Assembly: GCF_038007965.1 (NCBI RefSeq)
Contig: NZ_JBBOYD010000001.1
Coordinates: 3,140,501 to 3,204,500, forward strand
DNA: 64,000 bases
DNA from: Niallia sp. FSL W8-0635
GTDB lineage: Bacteria; Bacillota; Bacilli; Bacillales; Cytobacillaceae
Reading direction: 5' to 3'
How positions within the stretch are numbered: position 1 is the stretch's first letter; the number at the start of each line of letters is the position of its first letter. This document shows, one piece after another, positions 1 to 9,276 of the stretch. The position numbers and the translations under genes were made by a program. The notes beneath the pieces were generated by a model. That model had not been told where the DNA came from. It was given only the letters and a program-made list of their open reading frames with translations, and did not search any database.

Positions 1-330
1 GCATTGGTGCCATTCCCATTCCTGGGTTGTATCCTCCTGCCATCGGTCCCATTTCTGGTCCGAATCCTTGTGGCATTGGTGCCATTCCCATTCCTGGGTT
101 AAATCCTCCTGCCATCGGCCCCATTTCTGGTCCAAAGCCTTGTGGCATTGGTGCCATTCCCATTCCTGGGTTAAATCCTCCTGCCATCGGTCCCATTTCT
201 GGTCCAAATCCTTGTGGCATTGGTGTCATTCCCATTCCTGGGTTAAATCCTCCTGTCATTGGCCCCATTTCCGGTCCAAATCCTTGTGGCATTGATGCCA
301 TTCCCATTCCTGGATTATATCCTTGCCCCA
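1..330 (-). repeat. 72-bp tandem repeat inside safA
   Basis: Units start at 1, 73, 145, 217 and 289, an exact 72-bp period with only scattered substitutions; at least four full copies and part of a fifth are in the window. Each unit encodes 24 residues on the minus strand, of the pattern PQGFGPEMGPMAGG then (F/Y)NPGMGMAPM. The array continues past the left edge. The period is a multiple of three, so copy-number change keeps the safA frame. Confidence 0.95.
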
Positions 331-1291
331 TTCCCTCCAATTGGAAACTATTGTCTATTGGATAAGCTGGTTGTTGTGGGAATGATGGTGCACCACATCC
401 ACAATCTTCTTTATATGGTAGCCCATGGGATGGTAGGACAGGGGCTGTTTGAGTTGGTGCATAAGGTTGATATCCTAATCCAGCAACATGTGAAGAAGAT
501 TCTTCTTTTTTATGCTGTTGATGTTCTACTGGCATTTGACCATACTGCACTAACGGCTGTTGATAATATTCTTGTGGTACAAAATTACTAGGAACTTGCC
601 CATGGCTATAAGCAGAAAAGGAGGATGACGACTCTTCCCACTTATGCTTTTCTGTATACTCTACTCCAGGAAGTGGTGTATAGGCTTGAGGAGCTACTTG
701 TTCAACCGGCACTCCGGCTGGAGGGCATACTCCTGGGGGAAAACCGTTTCCTGGCATCATCGGTGAAACATCATAACAATATGGTTGATAAGGAACGATT
801 GGCGGACACGCCTCTGGTTGAACAGCAGTCTCTTGTTTAGGCAAGACTGGCTTTACTGGTTTTACTGGCTTTTGTGGTAAAACTTTTTTTTCTACCATGT
901 CCACATCAACATCTACGTCAACATTTGTCATATTCATGGAATAATAATTATTAACATCAATTTCTGGAATGATTGGTGTAGGCATTTTTGGCGTGTATGG
1001 TTTTTCCTTCGGTACTTCTTTTTTCGGCAATTCTTTAATTGGCATTTCTTTTTTCGGTGCTTCTTTCACAATTGGCTCCATCGCTATCGGCATTTCTTTT
1101 TTCGTTCCCATAATAGGAGCTTCTTTCTTTATACTTCCTCCTGAAGTTGGAACTTTAATTTTCATGCCAGGCATAATCATATCTGTATTACTCAATTGGG
1201 AATTTAATGCTTTTAACTCTTCGAAATTCACCCCATATTTTTTTGCGATTTTCCAAAGAGTATCCCCTTTCTGAACAATATGGATCTTCAC
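1..1291 (-). CDS. safA: SafA, LysM spore-coat morphogenetic protein (3' end beyond window)
   Basis: The reading frame starts at a GTG (1289-1291) preceded by AGGAGG at 1301-1306, nine bases upstream, and runs off the left edge, so about 430 residues are visible and the C-terminus is missing. The first ~50 residues form a LysM domain (VQKGDTLWKIAKKYGV then MIMPGMKIKVP). A Lys/Pro/Glu-rich linker follows, then a Pro/Tyr/Gln-rich region, then tandem 24-residue Pro/Gly/Met repeats. In B. subtilis SafA is made in the mother cell, binds SpoVID through its N-terminal region and organises the inner coat at the cortex-coat interface; the same role is inferred here. SpoVID is encoded at 39745-40893 of this window. 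Divergent from nadR. LysM plus the repeat-rich tail plus location make the call secure; repeat number is likely strain-variable. Confidence 0.9.
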   Translation of the reverse strand, partial: MKIHIVQKGDTLWKIAKKYGVNFEELKALNSQLSNTDMIMPGMKIKVPTSGGSIKKEAPIMGTKKEMPIAMEPIVKEAPKKEMPIKELPKKEVPKEKPYTPKMPTPIIPEIDVNNYYSMNMTNVDVDVDVDMVEKKVLPQKPVKPVKPVLPKQETAVQPEACPPIVPYQPYCYDVSPMMPGNGFPPGVCPPAGVPVEQVAPQAYTPLPGVEYTEKHKWEESSSSFSAYSHGQVPSNFVPQEYYQQPLVQYGQMPVEHQQHKKEESSSHVAGLGYQPYAPTQTAPVLPSHGLPYKEDCGCGAPSFPQQPAYPIDNSFQLEGMGQGYNPGMGMASMPQGFGPEMGPMTGGFNPGMGMTPMPQGFGPEMGPMAGGFNPGMGMAPMPQGFGPEMGPMAGGFNPGMGMAPMPQGFGPEMGPMAGGYNPGMGMAPM

Positions 1292-1681
1292 TATAGATTC
1301 CCTCCTATGCATATGTCCATATAGTCTATGTTCACAATGCAAAATGGTTATCATTCTATTCAAAAATCTATGCTGTTTTTTTCAATTTATGTATTCTTGG
1401 TACACAAAGATAGCTGATCCTTTGTCCTTCTTTTCCATTTGTTATAACTAATCTTCCTCATCAAAAAAACAAATTTTGATTTATTCATTTATATATGCAT
1501 TTGGGATATCTTAAAGGTATACTTTTGGTAAAATAGAATGGAGTAACCAATAAAAATTTAGTTCCCACCTATGTAGAAAAGGATTGATTCCTTTAGTTAA
1601 TAATTTGGGTTTCATTAATTTTAGCAAATTGGGAAATTTCAACTTCCAAATCGGAGTAATAGTAATAAAAGGAGTAATTAT
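1292..1681. other. safA-nadR divergent intergenic region
   Basis: 390 bp of AT-rich DNA between the divergent safA and nadR starts. It holds the safA ribosome binding site (1301-1306) and an AAAGGAG site just before nadR (about 1668-1675), so promoters for both genes are expected here. I could not assign -35/-10 pairs with confidence and saw no credible ORF. A nearby TAAAAT at about 1528-1534 is a weak -10 candidate for nadR. Confidence 0.6.
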
Positions 1682-2224
1682 ATGACAGAATCAAAGAAAA
1701 TGCTTGGAGAAGAAAGAAGAGCCTATATTCTTTCCTTATTAAAAGAAAAGAATCGCCCATATACTGGTAGTGAGCTTTCAAAATTGACGAATGTTAGCCG
1801 ACAAATCATTGTTGGAGACATCACCCTTCTAAAAGCGAAAAACGAACCGATATTAGCAACTAGTCAGGGATATCTATATTTACAAGAATCAAAACCAATG
1901 CTTTATGAAAGAATTATCGCATGCAATCATCCACCAGAAAAAACAGAAGAAGAGTTAAATATCCTTGTTGATAATGGAGTAACTGTGAAAGATGTTAAAA
2001 TTGAACATCCGGTTTATGGAGATTTAACTGCCTCTATCCTTGTTTCTAATCGAAAAGAAGTAAAGCAATTCATGAAGAAAATTAAGCATACCAATGCAGC
2101 TTATTTATCGGAATTAACTTCTGGTATCCATTTACATACCATTACAGCACCATCACTTAATACATTAATGGAGGCAGAGGAAGCTTTACGAAAGGCACAT
2201 TTTTTAATTGAAGAAGAAGCTTAA
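1682..2224 (+). CDS. nadR: NadR-type transcriptional repressor of NAD synthesis (YrxA family)
   Basis: 180 residues, the usual length for the family. Residues ~8-60 form a winged HTH (HTH_11) with the recognition stretch SELSKLTNVSRQIIVGDI. The C-terminal half is a 3H domain with conserved histidines in HPVYGD and SGIHLHTITAP, which in this family binds the nicotinate effector. In B. subtilis the homologue represses nadBCA and nifS when nicotinic acid is present. Here it stands alone on the plus strand beside safA, without the nad operon or nifS next to it within the window. Ends at a bidirectional terminator shared with pheA. AAAGGAG precedes the ATG. Confidence 0.93.
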   Translation: MTESKKMLGEERRAYILSLLKEKNRPYTGSELSKLTNVSRQIIVGDITLLKAKNEPILATSQGYLYLQESKPMLYERIIACNHPPEKTEEELNILVDNGVTVKDVKIEHPVYGDLTASILVSNRKEVKQFMKKIKHTNAAYLSELTSGIHLHTITAPSLNTLMEAEEALRKAHFLIEEEA

Positions 2225-2229
2225 AATTA

Positions 2230-2276
2230 GCAAAAAATCACTAAGAGATTTTTATCCTATCTTAGTGATTTTTTGC
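2230..2276. terminator. Bidirectional terminator between convergent nadR and pheA
   Basis: Perfect 16-bp inverted repeat, GCAAAAAATCACTAAG at 2230-2245 pairing with 2261-2276. A-runs on the left arm and T-runs on the right arm make it usable from both strands. Confidence 0.9.
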
Positions 2277-2321
2277 TTCGAAAACTTATTCAAATTTATT
2301 ATATTACTCTATAAACCATTA

Positions 2322-3176
2322 TTACTTCTCCATGACGTAATAAGGATAACTCCCGAGAACCTTTACTTCACAGCCGATTGCTTCTAGTTCTGCAATTGCT
2401 CCTGGTATTAATACATCATCCATTTTTCTATCTAAATCTATAAGAAAGAAGTAATTTCCTAATCCTGTTTTTGTTGGTCTCGATTCAATTTTCACCAAGT
2501 TTAATTTTCTCCAAGCAAAAGCAGATAACACTTGATGTAAAGCACCAGAACGGTCAGAAGGTAAAGTGACCATTAGACTTGTTTTGTGACCAGCCAACCC
2601 ACTTGTTATTCCTGTATAATTCACCGAATTCTTTGATAAAATCAAAAATCTTGTATGATTATTATTGGAATCATGAATATGATGTCTCACAATATCAAGA
2701 CCATATTCTGCAGCAGTTAGCGAATTGCCAATCGCTGCACCATTTACATTCGGATTTTCCTTAATAAACTGTGCTGCAGCTGCTGTGGAAGTCATATACT
2801 CACAAGTAATTCCATTAAATTCAGTATGTAAAAATTTATGACATTGAGCGATTGCATGGGAATGACTATAGATAACTTCAACTTCTCTCCATTTATCTTT
2901 ACGGAGTGGATGAACCATTAAATGTTGTTTAATCGGTACCGTTATTTCTCCACGAATTGGTAAAGATACTTCATGTATTAAATAATCTAATGTGATATTA
3001 ACTGAACCTTCTAATGTATTCTCAACTGGTACTAATGCAACATCTACCTTATTTTCCATAACAGCATCAAAACAATTAGGTATCGTTAGGAAAGGGATTG
3101 ATTCCACTCCAGGAAACTGTTGATTTACCGCCATATTTGTAAATGTTGCTTTTGGACCTAAGTAGCCTACTTTCAC
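2322..3176 (-). CDS. pheA: Prephenate dehydratase
   Basis: 284 residues; starts at GTG (3174-3176) behind GGAGGAG. Converts prephenate to phenylpyruvate in phenylalanine synthesis. The catalytic domain (residues 1-~180) carries the HTRF motif (174-177). The C-terminal ACT domain (~200-280) has GALH (211-214) and ESRP (231-234), the phenylalanine-binding feedback elements of the family. This is the monofunctional type without chorismate mutase. It lies 118 bp downstream of pheB in the same direction, the order seen in B. subtilis. Confidence 0.96.
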   Translation of the reverse strand: MKVGYLGPKATFTNMAVNQQFPGVESIPFLTIPNCFDAVMENKVDVALVPVENTLEGSVNITLDYLIHEVSLPIRGEITVPIKQHLMVHPLRKDKWREVEVIYSHSHAIAQCHKFLHTEFNGITCEYMTSTAAAAQFIKENPNVNGAAIGNSLTAAEYGLDIVRHHIHDSNNNHTRFLILSKNSVNYTGITSGLAGHKTSLMVTLPSDRSGALHQVLSAFAWRKLNLVKIESRPTKTGLGNYFFLIDLDRKMDDVLIPGAIAELEAIGCEVKVLGSYPYYVMEK

Positions 3177-3294
3177 CTATTTCTCCTCCAAAGATAATTA
3201 TTTATTCTGAATTTATAACAGATAAAAGAAGAATGACTTATATAAGCCTTCTTCCTAAAAGAATGATGAGATATTCTATCAAGTCAAAGAGTTT

Positions 3295-3750
3295 TTATCC
3301 CCCAGAGCTTAATACATCCACTTTCTCCACAAATTCAAGCATACGTAAACGTTCTAATAACATATCAATGGAAATCTCCATTTCTGCTGTATTAAGAGAT
3401 AGCGTGACATTTGCTCTTCCTTGGAGGGGAATCGTTTGATGAATCGTTAGTACATTACATCCTCCAGAAGCAACGACACTTAATAGTTTGGATAATGTGC
3501 CCGACCTATCTTCAATGTAAAAGAATAATGTAATTAACTTTTCCTTCACTATCGTGTGGAATGGAAAGATTGTATCTCGATATTTATAAAATGCACTCCG
3601 GCTTAAATCAACTTGTTTTACTGCCTCATTTACAGATTCCGCTTTTCCTCTTTCCAAAAGTTCTTTTGCATCTAAGGTTTTTCGCATAGCTTCGGAAAGT
3701 ACATCTTCTCTTACTAAAAAAAATTTCTGATCCAGTTTATTTTGTTTCAT
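3295..3750 (-). CDS. pheB: PheB, ACT-domain protein (UPF0735 family)
   Basis: 151 residues. An N-terminal HTH-like segment (residues ~35-60, [24 protein letters not shown]) is followed by an ACT domain (~70-150, [20 protein letters not shown]). The name comes from linkage to pheA; no enzymatic activity is established, and a ligand-sensing or regulatory role is inferred from the ACT and HTH-like parts. Length and position match the B. subtilis obg-pheB-pheA arrangement. Confidence 0.92.
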   Translation of the reverse strand: MKQNKLDQKFFLVREDVLSEAMRKTLDAKELLERGKAESVNEAVKQVDLSRSAFYKYRDTIFPFHTIVKEKLITLFFYIEDRSGTLSKLLSVVASGGCNVLTIHQTIPLQGRANVTLSLNTAEMEISIDMLLERLRMLEFVEKVDVLSSGG

Positions 3751-3865
3751 CTGCTCACCCCTTAAGGCATAACGGAAACTTCATTATGTATTTTATAAAT
3801 TTCAATTTTTACAATAAATCACAACACAGACAGTTACATTCATTTTGTCTGTATAGTATGAAAAA

Positions 3866-3898
3866 CTCCCCTTCCGTCTTTATTCAACGAAAGGGAAG
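3866..3898 (-). terminator. Terminator downstream of obg
   Basis: On the minus strand a 12-bp stem with G-U pairs (CTTCCCTTTCGT with ACGGAAGGGGAG) is followed by TTTTT (3861-3865). It separates spo0B-obg from pheB-pheA. Confidence 0.85.
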
Positions 3899-3947
3899 AT
3901 TTCCCATTATCTACTTTTACTATTTTACTTAGGATTATTTTACTTAT

Positions 3948-5237
3948 TTAATCGATAAATTCAAATTCATAATCCATTAATTTAACTGTATCGCCGTCTT
4001 TAGCTCCACGTTGGCGCAATGCTTCGTCAATCCCCATACCACGCATTTGGCGAGAGAATCTACGGACAGACTCATCACGAGAGAAATCTGTCATTTTGAA
4101 GAGCTTTTCAATTCCTTCACCAGACAGAACAAAGCTACCATCTGGATCTCTTGTAATATAGAATTGTCGCTCATCCACTTCATGCTTATATACTACGCGG
4201 TGAATCCCTGCTTCTTCTTCGACTTCTTCTAATGGGAACTCAGATGTATTTTCTAATTTATCTGCAATAGCAAAAAGCAGTTCACGTAACCCTGATCTCG
4301 TTATAGCAGATATAGGGAAAATCGGATAGTCTTCTTGCAATTTCTCTTTAAACGTTGTTAGGTTATCTGCAGCATCTGGCATGTCCATTTTATTCGCCAC
4401 AATAATTTGCGGTCTTTCTAATAAACGCATATTATATTCTTGCAGCTCATTATTGATTGTAACATAGTCCTCATAAGGATCTCTGCCCTCTGTAGCAGCC
4501 ATATCAATCACATGGACAATAACTCTTGTACGTTCAATGTGGCGAAGAAATTGATGCCCTAATCCTACTCCAGAATGAGCTCCTTCAATTAATCCTGGCA
4601 AATCTGCCATTACAAAGCTTCTATTATCTTCCGTTTCGACCATACCTAAGTTAGGTGCAATCGTCGTAAAATGATAGTCTGCAATTTTTGGTTTAGCTGC
4701 AGATACAACGGAAAGCAATGTTGATTTACCTACACTTGGAAAACCAACTAAACCAACATCAGCTAATACTTTTAACTCAAGTATAATATCTCTTTCCTGT
4801 CCTGGCTCACCATTTTCTGATAATTCAGGAGCTGGGTTCGATGGGCTTGCAAAACGAGAATTCCCTCTACCTCCACGACCACCCCTAGCAACAACTGCTT
4901 GTTGACCGTGTTCGGTTAAATCCGCAATTACTTCTTTCGTGTTTGCATCTGATACTATCGTACCAGGGGGAACCTTTACAATCATATCTTTTGCATTACG
5001 ACCATGCTGGTTTTTAGACATTCCATGCTCACCACGTGGTGCCTTAAAATGACGTTGATAACGGAAATCCATTAAAGTCCGTAAACCTTCTTCGACTTCA
5101 AATATCACATTTGCTCCTTTACCACCATCTCCACCTGCTGGGCCACCCATTGGTACAAATTTCTCTCGGCGAAAGGCCACCATACCATTACCGCCGTCTC
5201 CGCCCTTCACATAAATCTTAACCTGATCCACAAACAT
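3948..5237 (-). CDS. obg: Obg/CgtA GTPase
   Basis: 429 residues, full length. The N-terminal glycine-rich Obg fold spans ~1-158 ([28 protein letters not shown]). The G domain follows with G1 GFPSVGKS (165-172), G3 DLPGLIEGA and G4 NKMD. A C-terminal OCT domain ends the protein. Obg is an essential ribosome-associated GTPase acting in 50S assembly and stress signalling; in B. subtilis it is also needed for Spo0A activation and is co-transcribed with spo0B. Here spo0B lies 209 bp upstream in the same direction. Confidence 0.98.
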   Translation of the reverse strand: MFVDQVKIYVKGGDGGNGMVAFRREKFVPMGGPAGGDGGKGANVIFEVEEGLRTLMDFRYQRHFKAPRGEHGMSKNQHGRNAKDMIVKVPPGTIVSDANTKEVIADLTEHGQQAVVARGGRGGRGNSRFASPSNPAPELSENGEPGQERDIILELKVLADVGLVGFPSVGKSTLLSVVSAAKPKIADYHFTTIAPNLGMVETEDNRSFVMADLPGLIEGAHSGVGLGHQFLRHIERTRVIVHVIDMAATEGRDPYEDYVTINNELQEYNMRLLERPQIIVANKMDMPDAADNLTTFKEKLQEDYPIFPISAITRSGLRELLFAIADKLENTSEFPLEEVEEEAGIHRVVYKHEVDERQFYITRDPDGSFVLSGEGIEKLFKMTDFSRDESVRRFSRQMRGMGIDEALRQRGAKDGDTVKLMDYEFEFID

Positions 5238-5446
5238 AAATTCATTTCCTCCTATTAAGAAAAACCTAAGCGCCTTATCTATTGTGCTGATCCAAAGAAC
5301 CTCTTTAAAAAATAGTTATTTCCATTAAAAGATATCCTTATTTCAAACCTACAGACATTTACAGTAGTATTTTTCTATAAATCACAATTTTCTTTCGTGC
5401 TATTATGACAGAACCCAATTGATTATTAGCCAACAAGTCCTTCTTA

Positions 5447-5998
5447 TTATTTTCCTGTTTTCTCTCTATTCATCCAGACTTCAAATACCAGTTCTTTATT
5501 ATTAATTTCAATATTTTCCAACATCAATTGTTTAGAACATGGTTGTTGAAGAAAAGGAGACATTGATTCTGCATTTATTAGTATTCCATTAAAATCAACA
5601 TACAATCGAAGTCCGTCCACCATGGAATGAATGGAAATGAATAAGTGATTGTCTGCAAAAGGCTTAATATGTTGATTTAACGTCTCAAAAAACAAGGTTA
5701 TCCAATCAGTAAGTGTTTCATCTTCGGTTATTTGACATTTTTCTTCTGCCAGTACTTCGTATTCCAACCGAAAATAATAATTCTCCCAGTTAGCAACTAA
5801 TAATTTTGTAGCAAATTGAGGAATATCTAAATTAGATAGCTTAGCTTCTTGTTTTGTCTCTGTAATAATTTCATTGATTATTTCTTTCACTCGATCCGGT
5901 TTATTTAAATCCAAATTCCCTTTAATTAATTGAATTTTATTTAGCCAATCATGGCGAACATGTCTTAAAAACTCTATCGTATTCCAATCCTTATTCAT
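5447..5998 (-). CDS. spo0B: Spo0B sporulation phosphotransferase
   Basis: 183 residues. The N-terminal helical hairpin carries RHDWLNKIQLIKGN; His16 corresponds to the phospho-accepting histidine of the Spo0F-to-Spo0B-to-Spo0A phosphorelay. The rest is a degenerate histidine-kinase-like ATPase fold without nucleotide-binding motifs, as in the family. It lies between the ribosomal operon and obg, the same order as in B. subtilis. Sequence conservation is low outside the histidine helix, which is normal for Spo0B. Confidence 0.93.
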   Translation of the reverse strand: MNKDWNTIEFLRHVRHDWLNKIQLIKGNLDLNKPDRVKEIINEIITETKQEAKLSNLDIPQFATKLLVANWENYYFRLEYEVLAEEKCQITEDETLTDWITLFFETLNQHIKPFADNHLFISIHSMVDGLRLYVDFNGILINAESMSPFLQQPCSKQLMLENIEINNKELVFEVWMNREKTGK

Positions 5999-6484
5999 TC
6001 TTGTACTCCTAAAAAGGTTATTAAGTCTTAGAAGACTGCTTTAAGTAAGTATAACAAAAAATGAATCATCTATGAACAAAAACGATAACTCCATCGCTTT
6101 AACCATCATTAAACTTACTACCAAGACTTCTAATCCATTGGAATAAGAAGAAGTAAACATCATACCGGATATACTAAATCTCCAAATAATTATTATGCAG
6201 TTTACTTATTTTTGGGGATTGGTTTTATAAAGAAATGTCGAAAACGAAGTGTATTAAAGGCTGCGGTAATAACAAACTATACTTTGATAGCATACGAAAA
6301 AGCAATTGATTACGCTATTTTTCAACACTTAGACCAAAAGCAGAAAAAGCAAATAGTGATTATAGACAAGGTACTTTCTAACATACAAAAAGCCCTTCAT
6401 GCTTTTTGTCTAAGTGTTGAAACCATCCACAACATATCTTAATCAACATCTACTCTTCATTAAGAATTCTACCCCTTAACAAAC
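5999..6484. other. spo0B upstream intergenic region with inverted repeat
   Basis: About 490 bp between the rpmA terminator and spo0B. It should contain the spo0B-obg promoter. The prominent feature is the nested inverted repeat at 6320-6422. A TTG-initiated 76-codon plus-strand frame (6212-6442) overlaps it but has no ribosome binding site and no recognisable similarity, so it is not called. Confidence 0.5.
6320..6422. repeat. Nested inverted repeat with two exclusive hairpins
   Basis: Arms of 22 bp at 6320-6341 and 6401-6422 are complementary with one mismatch (core TTTCAACACTTAGAC). The inner end of the right arm (GCTTTTTG, 6401-6408) also pairs perfectly with CAAAAAGC at 6386-6393 across a 7-base loop. 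The two pairings share bases and exclude each other. No transposase is visible nearby. Confidence 0.8.
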
Positions 6485-6517
6485 AGATAGGCTGACCCTA
6501 AACGAGCCAGCCTATCT
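6485..6517 (-). terminator. Terminator of the rplU-prp-rpmA operon
   Basis: Perfect 10-bp stem, AGATAGGCTG (6485-6494) with CAGCCTATCT (6508-6517). On the minus strand it is followed by GTTTGTT. It lies 10 bp past the rpmA stop. Confidence 0.85.
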
Positions 6518-6527
6518 AATCATTAAC

Positions 6528-7168
<641 letters not shown>

Positions 7169-7180
7169 ACAAATCCAACC

Positions 7181-7489
7181 TTAAGCGTTGATTTTTTCGA
7201 TAACAACTTTAGTGTAAGGTTGACGATGACCTTGCTTTTTATGATAATTTTTCTTCGCTTTGTATTTGAAAACGATGATTTTCTTTTGACGGCCTTGTTT
7301 TTCAACTTTAGCTGTAACAGTAGCTCCTTCAACAACTGGGCTTCCTACTTTTACATTTTCTCCGCCAACGAAAAGAACTTTATCAAAAGTAACAGTGTCA
7401 CCAGCTTCACCGTTTAATTTCTCGATGTAGATAGCTTGACCTTCTTCAACTTTGATTTGTTTTCCGCCTGTTTCAATAATTGCGTACAT
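7181..7489 (-). CDS. rplU: 50S ribosomal protein L21
   Basis: 102 residues, starting [11 protein letters not shown], the canonical L21 N-terminus. The ATG at 7487-7489 is preceded by AAGGAGGTG at about 7498-7506. The open frame extends upstream to 7549, but those 20 residues fall in the leader, lie beyond the ribosome binding site and are not L21-like, so they are excluded. First gene of the operon; binds 23S rRNA in the 50S subunit. Confidence 0.97.
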   Translation of the reverse strand: MYAIIETGGKQIKVEEGQAIYIEKLNGEAGDTVTFDKVLFVGGENVKVGSPVVEGATVTAKVEKQGRQKKIIVFKYKAKKNYHKKQGHRQPYTKVVIEKINA

Positions 7490-7497
7490 TAAACTGC

Positions 7498-7612
7498 ACC
7501 TCCTTAATAGACTAAGACTCGCCAATGACAGGCGTTTTACTAGAAGCAAAAGCTTAATTACCTGTTATGTGCGGTTGTAGAGCACGGGTGCTACAAACAA
7601 CATTAAAATACT
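7498..7612 (-). promoter_or_regulatory. L21-leader-like structured 5' UTR of rplU
   Basis: Upstream of rplU on the minus strand lies a strong hairpin (arms within 7575-7596, TTGTAG with CTACAA around a GC-rich centre). ACAGG (7528-7532) pairs with CCTGT (7561-7565), and a small hairpin CGCC/GGCG (7520-7534) sits next to the ribosome binding site. Bacillales are known to carry an autoregulatory L21 leader at this position. Assignment rests on position and visible pairing, not on a covariance search. Confidence 0.55.
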
Positions 7613-7664
7613 AACATGTTTAAAAGATACTGTCAATCAAATTCTCTATATACGTAATGCGTAA

Positions 7665-9104
7665 TCATTTAATCTTGCGTATAAAGTAGTCTGGCTTTGG
7701 AAATTCAGCTACTTCTATCTTAATGGCAAAGCCTAATACTTCTTCTAAACGTTTTTTATGAATATTTCCTTCGCCAATAAATAGCTTATTAACCTCTTCC
7801 GTTGCTTGTATCTCCACAAGAATAATATCCCTATTTCTATATTCCCAGAGCTCCCTTTCTAATTGAAAGGCGATACTCTCCGCACTCTTTACAACCCCTG
7901 TACCTTCACAAATCAAGCACTTACTATGAATCGTTTCAGATAAAGATTTCATCGTTTTTTTTCGAGTTAATTGCAATATACCTAACGATGTAAACCCAAC
8001 TACTTTAGTTTGTCTATTATCTGACTTAAGTTCCTTAGCGATAACATCCATCACTTGCTTCTCTTCGGCTTCTTTCATATCAATAAAATCAATTAATATA
8101 ATCCCAGAAAGATCTCTTAGCTTAATTTGTCTTGCAGCTTCTTTTGCTGCAAGAATATTTGTCTGAAAGACTGTTTGCTCGAGCTGATGCTTCCCTTCAT
8201 ATTTGCCTGTATTTACGTCAATAATTGTCGCCGCTTCCGCTTGATCAATAATCAAATAAGCACCGTTATTTAGCCAAACAATTCTTTTTAATACTTTTTC
8301 TATTTCTGTTTCTAAATGATATTGAGAAAAAAGGTTTTCATTTCCTTGATGAAAAGAAACCGTTAAATGCGGGAACAGCGCTTGCCAGTGCTTCTGCTCC
8401 TCTAACCTATCAACAATTACTTCTCCCTCTTTCATTTGTTTAAAAAGATAAAATAACTGTTTGTTAAACTCATTATTCTCCTGTACAAGCATAACTTTCT
8501 TTTGCATTGCCTTCTTTTCCAACTCTTTGTATTGCTGACGTAATGTTTCTAGCTCCTCTAGTAAATCTGCTTCAGAAGCATTTGCAGCTGAAGTACGAAA
8601 AATCAAACCTTCCATCTCTGACTTTATACGCTCCCCAAAGCTTCTTAAGCTTTTTTGAGCAGTATTAGATTGAATTTTTTTTGATACTGCTACATATCTG
8701 CCATAAGGCATATATACCAAATGTTCCCCTGACATCTCGATAATGCCTGATATTTTTGCACCTTTTGGTCCGGCTGCATCTTTTATAACTTGAACAAGTA
8801 CCCGTTCTCCTTGGTTTATGTACGAGGATACACTTTTCTTTTTTTTCTCTTCTAACGCCCCCTCGTCCCGAACAAAGGAAATCATTTTTTCTCTAGGTAA
8901 ATACGCGCCCTTCCCTTCACCGATATCCACAAAGGCAGCATTCATCCCTGGAATAACTTTTGTCACTTGTCCTAAATAAACATTCCCAACAGTCGTTTTA
9001 TATTGTGGCTGTTGGACATAGATTTTTTCTACCTTTCCATCTATTAGATAAACAAATCTATTTTCTCTTGTTTTCATGTTCACAATTACTTGATTCAAAA
9101 TCAT
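7665..9104 (-). CDS. rng: Ribonuclease E/G family endoribonuclease
   Basis: 479 residues, Rng-sized and without the long RNase E C-terminal scaffold. An S1-like RNA-binding domain at ~35-125 (YLGQVTKVIPGMNAAFVDIG) is followed by the catalytic core, with ATIIDVNTGKYEG and IILIDFIDMKE supplying the metal-binding aspartates and CLICEGTG the Zn-link cysteines. It cleaves single-stranded RNA in rRNA processing and mRNA decay. B. subtilis 168 lacks this enzyme and relies on RNase Y and J; other Bacillaceae carry it just upstream of rplU, as here. Confidence 0.94.
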   Translation of the reverse strand: MILNQVIVNMKTRENRFVYLIDGKVEKIYVQQPQYKTTVGNVYLGQVTKVIPGMNAAFVDIGEGKGAYLPREKMISFVRDEGALEEKKKKSVSSYINQGERVLVQVIKDAAGPKGAKISGIIEMSGEHLVYMPYGRYVAVSKKIQSNTAQKSLRSFGERIKSEMEGLIFRTSAANASEADLLEELETLRQQYKELEKKAMQKKVMLVQENNEFNKQLFYLFKQMKEGEVIVDRLEEQKHWQALFPHLTVSFHQGNENLFSQYHLETEIEKVLKRIVWLNNGAYLIIDQAEAATIIDVNTGKYEGKHQLEQTVFQTNILAAKEAARQIKLRDLSGIILIDFIDMKEAEEKQVMDVIAKELKSDNRQTKVVGFTSLGILQLTRKKTMKSLSETIHSKCLICEGTGVVKSAESIAFQLERELWEYRNRDIILVEIQATEEVNKLFIGEGNIHKKRLEEVLGFAIKIEVAEFPKPDYFIRKIK

Positions 9105-9276
9105 ACATCCTTTTTATCTTTATCTTATTATTTTAGCTTAGATGAAATGTATTAGTAAACTTAAGGATATATTTATTAAAGCTAACTTCAAATAGTGGAT
9201 ATTAAAACCCTAATCTAGTATTAACAAAATAAGTTAATACACATAGCAGATAAACGTAAACAATCTATATGTATAC

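Noticed and set aside
1..330. CRISPR-like array
   Set aside because: The 72-bp units are contiguous without unique spacers and are in frame within safA.
27..591. Plus-strand ORFs with Pro/Ile- and Trp/His-rich repeats
   Set aside because: They are antisense readings of the safA tandem repeat; the minus frame has the LysM domain and ribosome binding site.
6212..6442. Plus-strand 76-codon ORF in the spo0B upstream region
   Set aside because: TTG start without a ribosome binding site, no recognisable similarity, and its 3' half is an inverted repeat.
7490..7549. N-terminal extension of L21
   Set aside because: The extra 20 residues lie upstream of the AAGGAGGTG site and within the structured leader; L21 starts [11 protein letters not shown].
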